64,000 bases of DNA from Neodiprion pinetum (GCF_021155775.2 NC_060235.2:30048607-30112606), one strand, 5' to 3'; counted from the stretch's first letter, positions 11,844 through 25,560 are shown. A program made the numbers and translations. The notes: generated by a model from the sequence alone, not told the origin.

Positions 11844-14800
11844 TATACACAGGACGCCTCCTTTATCCTCGACGCTTACAAAACTTTTCAGCAGTCGGAG
11901 GAGGAGGATGATGCGAAGTTTTCTCGATTCCAAAAGCTTTCAACTTTCTACATGAAAATTATAAGGAACGCTCTGCGCCTTCTACGGATTACGCGTCTAG
12001 AAGTTAATTTACGACAAAGGGAAAATATCGACTTCGTATACCGTGTTTTAGGTGCCTATGTGCCGGTGTATTTCGTTATACAAAGACTGTTCGATATCGT
12101 TGAATAAACAATCGGCGTAAACTTGACTTTAGATATACTTTTATACGCTCAAATTCAATAGCCATCTGTCTAACTGCGTTGATTCACGCGTATATCAGAA
12201 ATACGCCAAGCGAGATAATCGCGGCGCGACATCGCGTACGTCGGGTGGCTACCGCAGCGTAATGCTTGATCCAATTTGCTACACTTGCCACAAAACATCT
12301 GCTTTCGTTATTGACGCTATGCAACGTCTTGTTTAGCAGGTTACCGCATTTGTTGTTGACGTTACGCGCCTACGTTATTAAGAAAGCTATAATTGGCCGA
12401 GCCGCGACTCGGACACTAATCTCTCTAACTAGACTTACCGCCGACTCAACGTCACGTACTTATCAACTATTACGCTGCCTAACGCACGCGAATCTTATAT
12501 AGGCACGCACGCCTGCGCGGTAATAAACTGTTTAAATTTCAGAAGCGTAAGACGGCGTAGCGAACACAACAACAATTCCGTGCTAGCTGATATGATTGCC
12601 GAGTTAAGTAGTTGAATTATAAACTTAATCGAGGTCGAGGTTTTCCATACGTATCTATAAATTTTCTGTGATTTATCATAGTCAACGGCGAACAACGGAT
12701 GATATCGGTGTAATCTCAAATCAGGTTACATCATTTTGTCCAAACGGAAATTCAGCTTCTCGCGATCTTTTCTTATAAAATTCACGACGTAGATGAAGAT
12801 GTTATTCCAAGATCTTGCAATTAACGCTCAAGTGAACGAAAGTTTCACAAATTGTGAAATGCTGGGTCCCACGTCACCTTGGTCTGCTCTCATACTCGTT
12901 GTCAACCGATCTCGTCCCTGACTTACGTAATTCACGAAACTCTATACCTTAGCTCGAAAGATGATATTTTCGAAACTGTAACACACTGCGTAACCCTGTC
13001 CAACCTTCTGAAATATATCTTGTCGAAATTTTTATACCTTGTCCACCTTGACTACATTCAGCCAATTCTATATTTCTCCTCGTATCGGCATCGGTATCGG
13101 TACGTAAATTCCCGAAAACGAAGAAACGAGGAAAAAACGAATGAAATCCAGGTATGCGGAGTTGTTGTCCGAGCCAATTAGCGTTTCCTCGTGTCTTACT
13201 GACTCTGAACGTACACGCGGTTACCGAGGGAAAGCCGAACGGTGCATGTCTGGACTCGACTGTACATATACGGTCCTGAGGTGGAGAACGCGGGGGAAGC
13301 CGGGCGTGTATCCCTCGGGATAACATGTCCCACGTAATAAAGGATCACCCGTAGCGACGGAAGGATGCCATAATGATAGCCGAAACATAATTACAAGCAG
13401 TAGAATCCGCGTGGGTACCTATACATATAGGTACATGCGTGTTACACGTATGTGTATCTCCAGCGGTTTATACATGTTGACCCGCAAGTCCGCCGCGGAC
13501 GGCGAGTGGCGGGTTCGACCTCAAGCCAGACTCGCCGGTTGTTTAGTCATTTTCTCTCAATTACGACCAGTCGCTGTTTGTAACGAGTAATTGAAATCTC
13601 GCCGGGAGCAGTTCGACCCTTCAACCCGTGGTGAATTACGATTCCGGCTGTCAAGCTGTGCCGCTAAATTTTAAAGCTATGTACCCGAATATAATTATTG
13701 TCCCGCCTAGAAATTCCGATAACTTCAACACCCTCCTCGGTTAAGATCAATTAAAGTCAAACTTTGCATTTCTTGTATTTTCAATGTTATCGTTAGCCAA
13801 GGTAAATTTTTATCGCTAAATATGCCGGACATCGTCTTCAAAGTCGTGTATATATTTTCGTCGACCAAGTCAAAGCGAATACATATTCATCCATTCTGGT
13901 GAAATTTCGTTCGCAAGTTCAGTTAATTAAGTCGAGTGAATAATGTGTGAAGCAAAGAATAATGGTAAAGAACATTGATCGAAGTGAAAAAAAAATATAC
14001 CATGATAATTGAGACGCGCTCCTTTTCGGAAAGGTGCAAAATGAGCTAGGCGAAATCAACTGCAGTAGATCAGCAAAAGTGATAATCCGAGATAGATTAT
14101 TAAATCGTTAAAGAATTTCCCTCGTACCCAGAGAATTCCCTCTCTTTCATCGGAGTTAACGTACCGTTTGACAAGGGTCTAACATAAGAGACACGGCTAT
14201 ACACAGAAGCAGAAGAGTAACGAGTTCATGACTATGGGACCGGGGCATCGGGCACGCGCGATGCTATTAAGAAATCGTCGTCGGGAAGAAGGACGGAGCT
14301 GACAATAGGTCAGAGAGAAGGAGTTCGAGACTCGACGACGATGTCGACGAGGCTTTGGGACACCGAGTGAAGGAGTGATCGTTATATTTGGGGCGGCCGT
14401 GCCGGGACGAACGCTTGTCGCGGGGCAATCTAAATGCAGTTGGTTCCAATATAGTCGTTCCGATGAGTCCCCGATAAATTCGTTCCGGGAACGAGGCTGC
14501 GCCCTCGTCATGGCGCGTTAGGCGAACACGCGACAGATAACAGACGTTTGGAGACGAGCCTTTCAACTTCGCCGAATTTCAAATTCGTCCCCAACACCCG
14601 GGAATCCCGGTTAAAAATATAAACGTCATCCCGGTTTTACGTCCTTTATTTCCGATTCATCATAAAGCACCGGCTATTTCCGCACCCGCTGCAGTCTTCG
14701 TTTGTTTATTCAATTTCAAACGCTTTTATTCACGCTGCCGTCACCGTTGAATCAAAGGTTTCTGGTACCTACTGTCAAAAAAAAAAAAACATTCGTCAGA

Positions 14801-15215
14801 TGGAAGGAAACTTTTCACAACAATTGCTGCAATTGATACCAACTTCATCATTACCTCGTGGAATGATATAACTTTAAGCATTCACTTCCGAGAATAGTTA
14901 TATCGCGTGCGGATGATTTTTGTAGCGTGTTATTATTACATATACCTTGTGAGAAATAACGTTGCATAACTAAAAGTTTTTCAAAATTATTTGCATTGTA
15001 TACATGCGTACAATATCGACAGGTAAAACTTTACTCGTTATAGTTTCGCGTAATAGGACTTTCGAGAGAAGAAAAACTTCGTCGATAGTTGAAATAATGA
15101 ATAACTCGGACGTCGAAGACCGATTGTCTGACACAAGGGGAGCTACCGTACAATAATGAGCGCTGAAAAGAGCGTCTCAATTTTTTGTGCTTGATTCTAT
15201 GACTTTTGTCCTGCC
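11844..15215. other. non-coding stretch, AT-rich toward the right
   Basis: No supportable gene. It contains a near-perfect short palindrome at 13415-13434 and an A run at about 14778-14789. From about 14700 the DNA becomes AT-rich and leads directly into the hAT-type element. Open frames on both strands at 12950-13330 and 14200-14570 overlap one another and have no familiar motif. Confidence 0.55.
13415..13434. repeat. short inverted repeat (9-bp stem)
   Basis: GTACCTATA is followed, after a two-base CA spacer, by its exact reverse complement TATAGGTAC. The near-perfect dyad could be a binding site for a dimeric factor, a cruciform seed, or chance. No second copy was noticed in the window. 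Confidence 0.7.
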
Positions 15216-15223
15216 GTTTTGCT
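15216..15223. other. target site duplication, left copy (hAT)
   Basis: GTTTTGCT directly abuts the CAGAGATGG end of the element. It matches GTTTTGAT at 16018-16025 in 7 of 8 positions, the 8-bp duplication length typical of hAT insertions. Confidence 0.8.
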
Positions 15224-15240
15224 CAGAGATGGGCAGCCTG

Positions 15241-15258
15241 TAAGTACATTTGTACTTA
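15241..15258. repeat. perfect 18-bp palindrome inside the hAT element
   Basis: TAAGTACA, a TT spacer, then TGTACTTA. The two arms are exact reverse complements. It lies 17 bases inside the left terminus and carries the GTACTT word that recurs through the element, so it is a plausible subterminal transposase-binding motif. Confidence 0.85.
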
Positions 15259-15332
15259 AAATAACCTTAGTAATTACGAAGTACATTATACTTATGTATT
15301 CGATATCGTCTAAATATCGAGTTTTCATGTAC

Positions 15333-15490
15333 TTCGCACTTTGTGGAATATAAAATACTGAGTGCAAATATATTTCGCACTTTTTGAAACAGACGATGCT
15401 AAGTACAAGTGTATTTTGTATTTCGTGAAATGGAAAATACCACGTACCAATGTATTTTGTACTTTGTGAAATAGGAAATGCTAATTAAAG
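15333..15490. repeat. four tandem units of about 41 bp in the hAT element
   Basis: The words TTCGCACTTTGTGGAA, TTCGCACTTTTTGAAA, TTGTATTTCGTGAAAT and TTGTACTTTGTGAAAT start at about 15333, 15374, 15416 and 15457, giving spacings of 41, 42 and 41. Between them recur GTATTTTGT-like and GGAAAATAC-like blocks. The units are diverged, so the array is not a recent expansion. Confidence 0.75.
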
Positions 15491-16017
15491 TCGATGCAAA
15501 GACTTACATGCTGATTCGGCATTTTGTGACATTCCTAAATACCTGAAGAATACTTTGTATGAGAAAATTATCACGTGTTAATTCAAAATAGTAAAAAATA
15601 GTTGCAACGTAAATTTTTGAGAAAGAATTTGTTTATTTTCGGAAACATATAACAGTAAAAACAATATTATATACATCAATAAAACATCTGCTAGCATGAC
15701 CGATACAACCGCGTAAATTTAAAATGATAAAATCACGTATACTAATGTTTAAAAGAGAAAAATACAATTTCCTATTTCTCGATTTATATACTCTGTACTT
15801 ACAGAGCATTGACGAGTATTATAAGTACCTCAATATTGTTGTACTTTGAAATTACTCGAATTATAAATAAAAAGTACATCAGTACTCATTGTCAGTACTT
15901 ATTGCATTGCTCGATACAAAATCCATTTGTACCGTCTGTAATTGATAATTTGATCAGTACTAAGTAATTTTTACTTCTGTACTTTAGACTCAAAAAATAC
16001 AAATATATCCATCCCTG

Positions 16018-16025
16018 GTTTTGAT
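16018..16025. other. target site duplication, right copy (hAT)
   Basis: GTTTTGAT directly follows the CCATCCCTG end of the element and pairs with the left copy at 15216-15223, differing at one base. Confidence 0.8.
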
Positions 16026-19000
16026 ACCTCGTCTGCGTTTCGCCAAGTAGAATAGTTCGAAATCAAGTGATTTCATTTCGTCTCAATCGATAAACTAAAA
16101 CGCCGATTTACCAAATCAGAAAGATCAAAGAATTCGATTTATAAGCGTGGGCTTCTTTGAAAAGAGGGATCTCGCGTTCGTCGAAGGATATATTATAATA
16201 CAAGCTCTGCACACTGCACCCCTCGTAAAGTTGTACAAATAAAAATATCTTTTTTATCGTGGAATCCCGAGGCTGTATCGGATATTGTGAAACGTAGAGA
16301 TTGTGGTTGAAAAAAAAAATGGATCATTTTCGTACCAGACTGATTTCCACATAGACATAGCCGTAAAGCGAATGTTTTCGGTAAAAATGGGTGTAAACGC
16401 GATTCGAGTATTTGCAAAATCCGCGTATTCAATCAAACCCCCGGCATGACTTTACCGAAACGTTTCGCCGACCGTTTTCGGTAATTCACCCCTGAATTAG
16501 CTCGGGTATATACGTCCATCGAAAAGAGCCCACCTCACCCGGCTCGGTACGCATGCGATTGAAATCAACACGCAATCCTCCTCCGTGGTCTGTATTAAAC
16601 ACGACACCCCGTGTATATCCCTCGTGTATCCGTGTAATACACGCGATACCGTTAATTAGGAGACAATGCAACATGGCAGACACTAGCCACACATACCGGG
16701 ACGCGGGTACGGCGTGGAATGGTTTCGAGATGAATCCGCCCGTCCATCCGTCCGTCTGTCCGGCGGTTCGCGGAGCCGGAGGGCAGATGCGGTCCTTTCG
16801 TGGGAACGAACCGTGCTGTCCCCCCCCGGGTTGCCTTAGGGCCAGTATTATCCCTCCGTCCCGGAGTGATGAGTGGGATGAGGCGCGTTATCGCGTGATA
16901 CGTTATATAAATTACGAAACATACATTTTCTCTGTTGCGAAACTGTGGACAAGGGTCATTCCGAAGGTTCATTAATTTGATTTAATTCTTCACCTTCCCG
17001 TCCCCCGTTACGCACGAACAATTCCACTCCAGGATTTCTCGTTTTATACATATGATTACAAAAATGAAACTAACGATCCCCCACCCCCCTTCGTCATTTC
17101 CCCCATCAAAAAAAAAAATTATCGCGCTTACTACGCTGGTCCGAATTCTCTGCAATTCGAGGATTAATGCCGCGTACAGAACGCACTCGGAGAGTTTTCA
17201 CATTCCGAAAAATATAGAGGGTGAAATAATGGAATGTCTAAACAGTCTGCTGAAGAATCAAAAAAAAAAACAGTCAATTCACTGGAAACTGGAAAATTCT
17301 TGCCCGATGAAATGTCTCGTGAGCTGATTCGCAAGTTTTCAAGAAACTTTTCAGAATCACGTAGGTATACGAATAATTTTGTCAGGTTCAATAAGGAAAG
17401 GAAAAATATGAGAAGAAATGCCAGCCATAAGTTAATGTTCATCCTTCAAATCTAGGTATCTGGTCTCTTTTCTGACGATAATTTTTCACACGTTTGACAA
17501 GGGCACTTATCGATCGTCGCTTCTGTTCATAATATTTGCAACAAAGTATTTAACGTCGAATTGACGTGAAGCCGGATAATCGAAGGGGAAAATCCGTGGC
17601 GATTGATTGCGATTTCTTTTTCGTCGAGAACCAATTTCAAGTAAATTCGAATAATGCAACGGCGAATCGTTCCTACGAGAGGTAGGCTTTGGTATTCAAG
17701 AAGCGAACGCCGCCCCTCCTCCGCCCCGCTATAGAGCCATCTAATCGCGATATCCAGCCTCATCCGACGAGAGGGGTGGTCGTCCTGCATCCGTGCTAAT
17801 GAAGACAGACTTACCGCGGGAATCGACGTCTCGCACTACGAGTCACTCGTGAATTAAGATCGGAAAAGAAGTTTGAACTCCGACTCGGCCGGGTCACGAC
17901 ATGCTGGAATTTCCATATTTCGATCGAGTTGCATTATTCATAACGATAATAGCGAGCTATAATTCTTCTTGAAATACTCCGTTCCGCGATAGCGAGCAGG
18001 GCAGGGACGTGATGGATTTGAAAAATTTCCTCAAGAGTTGAAAACAATTTTTCCACAACCGTTCCGTGCAACAACGCTACGCTATATGCGATATATTATC
18101 GTGCATATTATGTACAACAACTCAAGTGATACTTATCGATATACCGCGTTGAGAGCGGAAGAAAGTTGCACCATAACGTTTTCTTCAAATTTGCTCCAGT
18201 GTTTTCGAGAATTTTCGCTCAAAAGCCCGAGTTGTCTGACGACCTGTCGATGTTATACGAAAATTCTCAAGCGTAGTTAAAAAATCTGTACACTTCGATA
18301 AAATCCCAAATCCAAAAGGTCGCGTCGAGACGATATTCGCAGAGCGTCGCGGCCTCGCGTCCTCGGTATCCTTAATTCGACCCGTATATCGCGGTTTGAA
18401 ATTTCCACCGCAAGATAGGCTCATCAGGGACGCGGATAGAGGGATAGTCGCCAACGAAATTTGTCAAATAACCAAATTAGAGGGTATATAGAATATTCAG
18501 CTTGTCTATGATCACTTGGTGCAAACACACTGAGGCTAGAGTCGGTTTTACAGTTGCACGAGAAAGCTACATCGTGTGGCCGGGGGTTCGTTGTGCGGGC
18601 GTTCGCTCTAATATGTATATTATACACGCGTCGTCTCCAATCAAGCCAGTATTCACGTGAAATTCATGAAATTATAGTCACGTGCCAGACAGCCATGCAG
18701 GCAGCCGCAACCGGAGCTTGTGTATCGTTCCGAGTTTCACTCCACTCTGCAGATGGATACAACGTATAATGGCGAGATCGTAAGTGGATTGCGACGTTTG
18801 TAATTTCTCCTTTGTCAAATTATCCGCATCTAACAAGATGACGGAGGTTATACTAGACTTGGCCAAAAAAAAACGAACAATTTTTTTTTAATGCCGGGTC
18901 GATCATCAATTGCCGACGCTGCAAAAATTGGTTCTGGCACTTTCCTTCCCGTCCAACTCACTTGGGAAAACTTGCGGATTCCCACTCCTCTCCGTTCTCC

Positions 19001-19573
19001 TCGCAGAGTTCATCAATTTAATTACTTCCATTTCTTCAAAATATCATTTGATTCTCAGCCTCGATCGTCCCCTCTTTCTTCTACAAAACAAAGCCGATCT
19101 CCGATGTGATTCATGTGAACTCTGAATATATTGTATACGGTGTGCAAAATAATTCGGTCGTTGCGATAGAAAAATCATATTCTCATATTAACCATCCGCA
19201 GGTTTTTCTACTGGAGATCAAGGATGTCTCTGTTGAAAATCTCGGTAAGAAAGAACCTAAGTGATTGATACTAGTATCTTTCAAAGTCGTGAAAATATTC
19301 TTTCTAAACAGTTAGTCAATGGCAACACGAAAGAGGGTTCGTAATCGTAAACAGAAGTCGTGAAGCGTTGTCGTTTATTTTCACGCCTTCATCCGATACG
19401 GCAAATGGACATAATGAATCCGATGAAACAGATTAGAAGTAAAAAGCGGCAGGTTAGGCGCCTGGTTGTAATTGGAGGTAAATTGAAAACAGGAAGTGGG
19501 AGAATCCCGAGAATTTATGTCCCTCGAATCCCTCCCTCCTCCTTTCGGTATATGGGAGAGTGAGTAGTTATAC
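16026..19573. other. non-coding stretch, no gene seen
   Basis: Overlapping open frames on both strands at 16553-16975 have no recognisable motif and no paired splice sites. Short A and T runs occur (about 16310, 17108, 17261, 18866, 18882). Nothing else is supportable. Confidence 0.55.
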
Positions 19574-19601
19574 GTTTCTCGTTTCTCGTTTCTCGTTTCT
19601 C
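19574..19601. repeat. tandem heptamer (GTTTCTC)x4
   Basis: Four exact head-to-tail copies of GTTTCTC, a minisatellite-like short tandem repeat with no other notable context. Confidence 0.95.
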
Positions 19602-22600
19602 GTAGGCTTGGCCCGGCGTCGGTAGGTCAGACGGACAGGTCCGGATAGCCGTGATACAAGCCTATCACCCCTTCCCTAATGTATTCACCCTTTCAACCCC
19701 TGTAGACAGTTGTATGCCCACGACAGAATGGCCATTTGTTGGGCACACGCCTCAACCCCAAAGTAGATACGTACACAAGATCATACGACCAGATATTGGA
19801 GCGGCCAAAGGAATTCGAATACACCGACACTTCTCCGTGTCAAATTAGCGTTCACAGATTAGCCAGGAGATTTTCTGTTCTTCAAACTTTTTGATCTCGT
19901 AGTTTTGCAGCAGCTACGAAATGCGGGTGTCACTTTTGCGTCTCCATTATTCCAACTTGAGAGTTATGCTTTCAAATAGCTTTTCAAGTCTTTCCTTAAA
20001 CTCCGGTGAAGTGAATTACACCTTTAAAAAAGTAACAAGAAGATAAGTCGAAACTCAACTTAAGGCGGTTCCAAACTGTTGATAAATCTGCATCGCTTAA
20101 ACGTGAGCGTTGTAACAAACACTTCCAGTCAGTATCTTCTCTGCTTTTTTCTCAGTTCGAAAGAAAGAAGAAAAGAAAGAAGAATTCGTTGAAAAACCTT
20201 CATGTGAGCATAGATTTTCACTGAACCCAACCCAACCCAACGCAGCCAAAACCAATCGATTGGACAAGGATTGTTTAGCTTTCCCTCGCTGAATGGGTGC
20301 CATGGTAATTTGGAGCCTCGTTTCTTTCCTCCGTCTCGATTCACCCAAAGTACATTACGAATGCACGCCTCACGCAGTTCTGAATTTACAAATCCCGTAC
20401 ACATGCGAGTCGCCGTCACCGAGTGAATATTAAACGTGCGGCACGCGTCGCTCCGCGTAACGCTGTTACGCATTTTTTAAACCATTCAATTCGAAGCTCA
20501 AGGGCTATCGCACACGTGCTGATGCACTTCGCCCACAGTTTGTACTGCCTACCGCAGCCTCTGGTTTGTTAGCGGTCTTGTTTGAGGTTTCAAACCAAGC
20601 TGATTAATTCTCATTACGCATCCTTGTTCAGTTTCTGTATACAAATTAACGTTACTGGCAACTAGCCATTGTCAACGCGACTGGCGTAACTCGGCCTTGA
20701 GACATGTGAAAAAATACACTGCAGTCAGCAATGTGATTATTTTCAAATAAGATCCATTTTCGGATCGAACAATAAAACTCGGTGACGCGATAAATAAGAT
20801 CCAAACTTTGTATCATTTTGGTTTACGTAGAGAAAAGTTATCGAAAGTCATTTATTTTCACACGATAGAGTCGTCGTTTCTAGGGAGTTGAAAACCCTTG
20901 AGAGCGATGGTAATTTCTTCATTTTTGCACATTGTATAGCTATTGTGAATAAATTTTAATGATCATTGAACAAAGCTTGCTGATTTTATACAATAATCTT
21001 AGAAATAAAGGTCAGCAGAAAGTAATAAAAGCGTGATTGAATACGAAGTGTAAAAAAAAACCTCGCAATATCGAAATAGCGAAAGGGCGATGCATGTCAA
21101 TGTAGCATAGGTTGTTTTTTCCTTGCTCTTTCCCTTCTTCGGTCGCCCCTGCAGAATTTTCGTTTTGCGCGAAGCAATTCGTCGGACACGCCCCGAACCG
21201 GGTAGAAAATTACTCTGCCGAGTCGGAGAACCGCGTTGAGTCAGACCCTGAGCAATGAAATATCTAGGAACCGATTCTAGCCGGCAGCAGTTTCACTTAG
21301 CGACCCCCAAGGCCAAGGGGACCTCCACCTCCCCGTCCCACGGCGTTATGTTCTATTACGCACTATTTTTCACACACGCAGGCGTGCATGCACGCAACGA
21401 TTAGACCTATCAATCCTCGACAGTTTCGCCTGGGGAGTGGGAGGCACTGAGAAGTGGAAACACGGCAGTCAAGGGTTCGGGATACGATACGCAATGTCAG
21501 ACGGAACGAGGGTTTGGGAAATCCAAGGAAACCACCTAAGGGAATTGGGTGCCAATTAGAAATGTCTGCCGGATCGATAATTTTCTCTCTATATGCCGCT
21601 GCTGTTGCTCCTGCGCCAGTCACACGCAGTTCAGACTCTGCTTTAATTACCCCTCGACGACACCTGTGGCTCTTCATCATCGTTACGAAACTCGTAAAAC
21701 AGTTTTTTTCCCTCCTCTCTCTGGAAAAACCATCGCAGGGACACAAATTAGAGTACCGAAAGAAAGATAACATGTTTAAAATTGAAGACTAACGTTTTGT
21801 CGACCGAATCGGATAGTGTTTGTTTATTAGAGATGCGATTGTACGATACATGTAATACTGCATGTATGAAGATAATAAAAAAAACTCTATTCGATCAGCA
21901 CAGTTGTTTGATCAATTAATTTTGTTTAAGTGGAAAAAATGTTTCATCTTTGTGACAACGGTACTGTTTTTCGATCAGACACAATTTATCCGCTTGACAG
22001 TTGATTGGCGGATAGTTGTTGACCAGAACTAACGAAGACGTAGAATCAGTTACTAATAGCGTCAGATTCTTTGATCCCGATGTTTTGTTTATCCCAGCTA
22101 CAGGATAATCAGTCCGAACTCAGCGTTCCTTCATCCTGTCTCAAGTTACGCGTCGCACTCTCCAATTAAACGGTAATCACAAACAAAAATAAATCTCATC
22201 GTTTGGGGGATAAAATTCTATCGAAACTTGAACTGACAAAAGCAATTCTATCTCATTCGAAGAAACAAATCCAAGTTTATTTCAAGTACGAATATGTGAA
22301 GGCTGATCGTACCGATTTTGTTGAGTCTAGAGAAACTTTGTAGGCAGTTCATTTTACGATCGCAGATGCTGGCTCGCGGCGGAGCGAAGGTTCGGTGATG
22401 AACGTCAAAGAAACGGATCCCCGATCTTAATCCAATTGTAAGACGTTGGAAGTTACACATCAGCTGCAATAATTCCTGTTGCGTTTTTCGGGACACCCCC
22501 TATAGAAACTGCGCAAGAGGCTGTGCGACGCCGTGCGAGCGGGGAGCGTGGAACACAGTCAAGCAATAATAGCATACTAAGGGTGAGTCTTGTAGGCGAA

Positions 22601-25345
22601 GACCAAGGGCTGGAAATGCTGGCAGGCCTGAGTAACGGGTATAAGAAACGTCAGAGCCGCACGAACGAGCGTTGGATTGTTTAACAAGCGTTGGCGTCGA
22701 GGAAAAACGTCCGTCGACACTGAGCGGGGAATCGAATTACTTCGGAAAATAATGGACGCAACGTTGACAACAGAAGCTTGACGAGATTGGAAATTTTTCG
22801 AAAGAGTACCGCAGTAGCAAGTCATCCGAACAAAATGGAACGCTCGAACGCGGAACCTCCAGGGCGATTCATCATTCAGAAGTTTATCGACACCTCTGCC
22901 AGACGAGGTGTTTGACGTGTTTTGGTGAATTCAGGTTAGTTCGTAGCCTTCGCTATCCGCCCGCCCACCGCCGCCGCCAATACTCGAGGCCAGAAAACTC
23001 GAGACTGATCGAGATTGATGCTCCGGATCAGAGAAGTTCGTGGGCAAAATTAGAAACAAAGCCCGGAAGGCGAAAAGCTACCCGGTGGATCGACTGCTTT
23101 GCGGATGCCTCGCGGGTGTCGCTGATTAACACTAATCAATGGAAATCGGTGAATCAATGGAAGTGATTAAAGGTCATACCGTTCGTTACTTTCCGCAGAG
23201 CAAATTAGATTCAATACGATAAATCTGTTTACGCGGTGGGGTTGCCAATTCCTTGGATAGTCCTTCCCAATCTCCTCTAATCCTTTGTACGGGCGGAAAA
23301 TTGCTTCTGTAATGTTCGATTGAAGTCTTCTTTATTTCCAGTCCCACACGCCCCCAGTTTAACACGCTCGCGGTCTAATAAATAAGTTTCGCGTTGCGGT
23401 GTAAAAATGTTTCGATATAATTTATAATTGCCTCTTTGAATTGTAAAAGAAATTCATCATCGTGAGCAGAGAACGATACTTTTCCAAGTGTCAGTCTCTG
23501 TACCCAGGTGTGAAAACCGTTCCAGAAATGAGGTAGCGAACTAGAGTGGAAATACAGTTTTTTTAGTAAAGCAGAGGAAGGAGGAGGACGAGAAAAACAA
23601 GCTGAAAAAAGCCGACAAAAAAATTATTCTGACCTGTAAATTGAACGGTTCATCTATCTAACGGTTGGCCAGCCGAGCGGCTTACTTATACGTATGCGCG
23701 TTTAGTCTCGCTGCACGCATGGTGCACCCGAAGCAGTTCACGCACCACGTACCGAGCACATACACACTTTGGTAGGGGAAAAAGCTTGAAGCAGGATTTC
23801 CACGCAATTAAACAGCTGTTTACAAATAAATCCCAAAGTTTCGCTCGCTCCCTAGAGAGAAAACGCTATTGTCAGCAGCAGCAGTTCCCTTGTTGTTTTT
23901 CAAACACTGTAGTGAAATGAAAAATAGAATAAAAAAAGTGGATTAAAAATTTGCTACGGATCGCTGCGACGTTCGTTTCATATCGAAGCTTATACTTCGA
24001 CCGACGCTTTCCGTATTATGTTTAGTATTCACTGTAGAACAAGATCACAACACTAATCTGTCTGGAGTACCTGGACAATTTAGAATTTCATTCGAATCTC
24101 AGACTTTCAAAAACTTGCCTTTGTTAGAGGAAGAAGTCGTAGCTTTTTGTTTGAAAGTCCCTCTGTACGGTGTTTCAGTGAAACCGCAGAGTTGTAAAAC
24201 GTTGGGAAGAAATAAATGAGAAATGAGAAGTAGGAGTGTTGAGACGCATACCAAAGGTACGGTTAAAAGTATCTCGAACTACGGCATACTTGGGCGTTCA
24301 CTGTTCTCGGAATAATGCATATGGCGTTGGCGAACCGTCGCGTGTTGGAACTCGGAACGGAGCCTGTGAAACGGGCCTAATCGGGCGACAAGTTCGAGAT
24401 ATCACTGGGGGTTGGAGCAGAGGCGTTACACGAGGTGCTCGGTTCTTCTTGCACCCGCGGCACTTATCTCCGCAAGCCCGTCGCCCGTTGCGAGTGTACG
24501 TTGCCTCACCGCGGAATTGAGTTATACCAACGGATTATAGTTGACCGGTTTCGTCCTGCCTGCGCGAGGAATTGCCTCAGCTCCATCCGCTCCAAACTTA
24601 ATTACTTTTCGAGCTTTCATCCTTTTTAAAAAGTTATTGGACCTGGACGGTTCGGTGGTAGACAACGGGAGGTTGACGTCAATTAGGCGCAACCCGTCCA
24701 GCTCTTCCGGCTTGCGACCCACCGTCGCTGCCTCGTCTGTTGCGAGCGTAATTAAGCCGAATGTCCGGCGCAGATGCCCCCGAACACCGGTCCATCCCTT
24801 GGTTCCCGCACTGATAAGTGCCCACCGAAACAAGCGCTGCACTCGACTCGCACGAACACAATTGCTCTGTTCCTCGCATTATCCGCATCGTAGAGTTTTC
24901 TTCATTCCTTCGTTCTCGTCGCAGCGGGCGCGGAACGAGTGGAGAGTTTGCAATCGTCGTTGATGGCCAGCGGCAGGGTCGATACTGATGAGAAATATGG
25001 CTTTGGCGGTAGTGTTTGCGATTCGGTTCTGCAGAAATCGATATCAGAGGCCATCTCGCGAGAATAAGCGACGTCGGAACTCCGCGGAAGGTATTCTCAA
25101 AGGGCAATATGGTCCCAGGGGAAAAGTCCCTGGTGCAGGTATAAGGTAGCCGGGAAGTGACTCTCCGGCTCAAGGAGAACTCGGAAAGAAAACTATAGGA
25201 AAGGGGTTTCCCTTCCTACCCTCCCCCACCTGATACAAAGAACAAACGGGACCGTATCGAAGGAACTTTGCCATTCCGGAAGGGTCTCGAACCCTGGTAG
25301 AGGGAACGAGAAAAAGGGGGTAAAAGAGATCCAGGAAAAACTTAC
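19602..25345. other. non-coding stretch, no gene seen
   Basis: Mixed AT-rich and GC-rich DNA. It contains a short CCCAA tandem run (about 20225-20240) and CpG-rich patches at 24250-24850. The 164-codon minus frame at 24679-25173 and the plus frame at 24541-24963 overlap antiparallel, have no familiar motif, and are best taken as chance frames in GC-rich DNA. Confidence 0.5.
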
Positions 25346-25560
25346 TTCAGCCCCGCTCGCTGCCTTGACTCGGTTTTCGGCAACACGTGCTGCTAAGTGG
25401 TCGCTTCCTAAACCAGCCTCCGTCCGCTCCTCGCGACTGATTTCCTCCCTGGCGCCTATGATGGAACGCACGAGTGCCTCCCTCGCGAAAAGTGTGACTC
25501 CAACCAGAACCGTGTTCCCGTTGTAATTATCTCGAGCCGAGAATTCGACGTGTAATTGGG
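25346..25560 (-). CDS. candidate internal coding exon, unknown protein
   Basis: On the minus strand a long polypyrimidine tract ends in CTTTCCGAAG at 25561, a good acceptor. It is followed by 215 bases open in one frame and a strong donor, GAA|GTAAGTTTTT, at 25345. The exon would encode 71 residues after two bases completing a codon, ending exactly on a codon boundary. The peptide begins QLHVEFSARDNYNGNTVLVG. Its first half is hydrophobic-mixed (VLVGVTLFAREALVRSIIG) and its second half is charged and helix-prone (AREEISREERTEAG), ending AENRVKAASGAE. I do not recognise the family. Open frames of this length arise by chance many times in 64 kb, so only the paired splice sites and ordinary composition favour it. 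Its reading phase does not join simply to the other minus-strand candidate at 25934-26100. Confidence 0.27.

Larger units (their letters stand above)
15224..16017. mobile_element. non-autonomous hAT-type DNA transposon (794 bp)
   Basis: The ends are short imperfect inverted repeats: CAGAGATGG on the left and the complement of CAGGGATGG on the right (8 of 9 matching). Both are close to the usual hAT terminus. The element is flanked by an 8-bp near-identical duplication (GTTTTGCT and GTTTTGAT). The interior is AT-rich and full of AGTAC and GTACTT words on both strands, including a perfect dyad near the left end and an array of about 41-bp units. Such subterminal repeats are where hAT transposases bind. 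No transposase frame is present, so the copy could only be moved by a related autonomous element elsewhere. The one mismatch in each of the duplication and the ends suggests an old insertion. Confidence 0.85.

Noticed and set aside
24679..25173. 164-codon minus-strand frame
   Set aside because: Arginine- and serine-rich composition without motifs, antiparallel overlap with another long frame, typical of GC-rich non-coding DNA.
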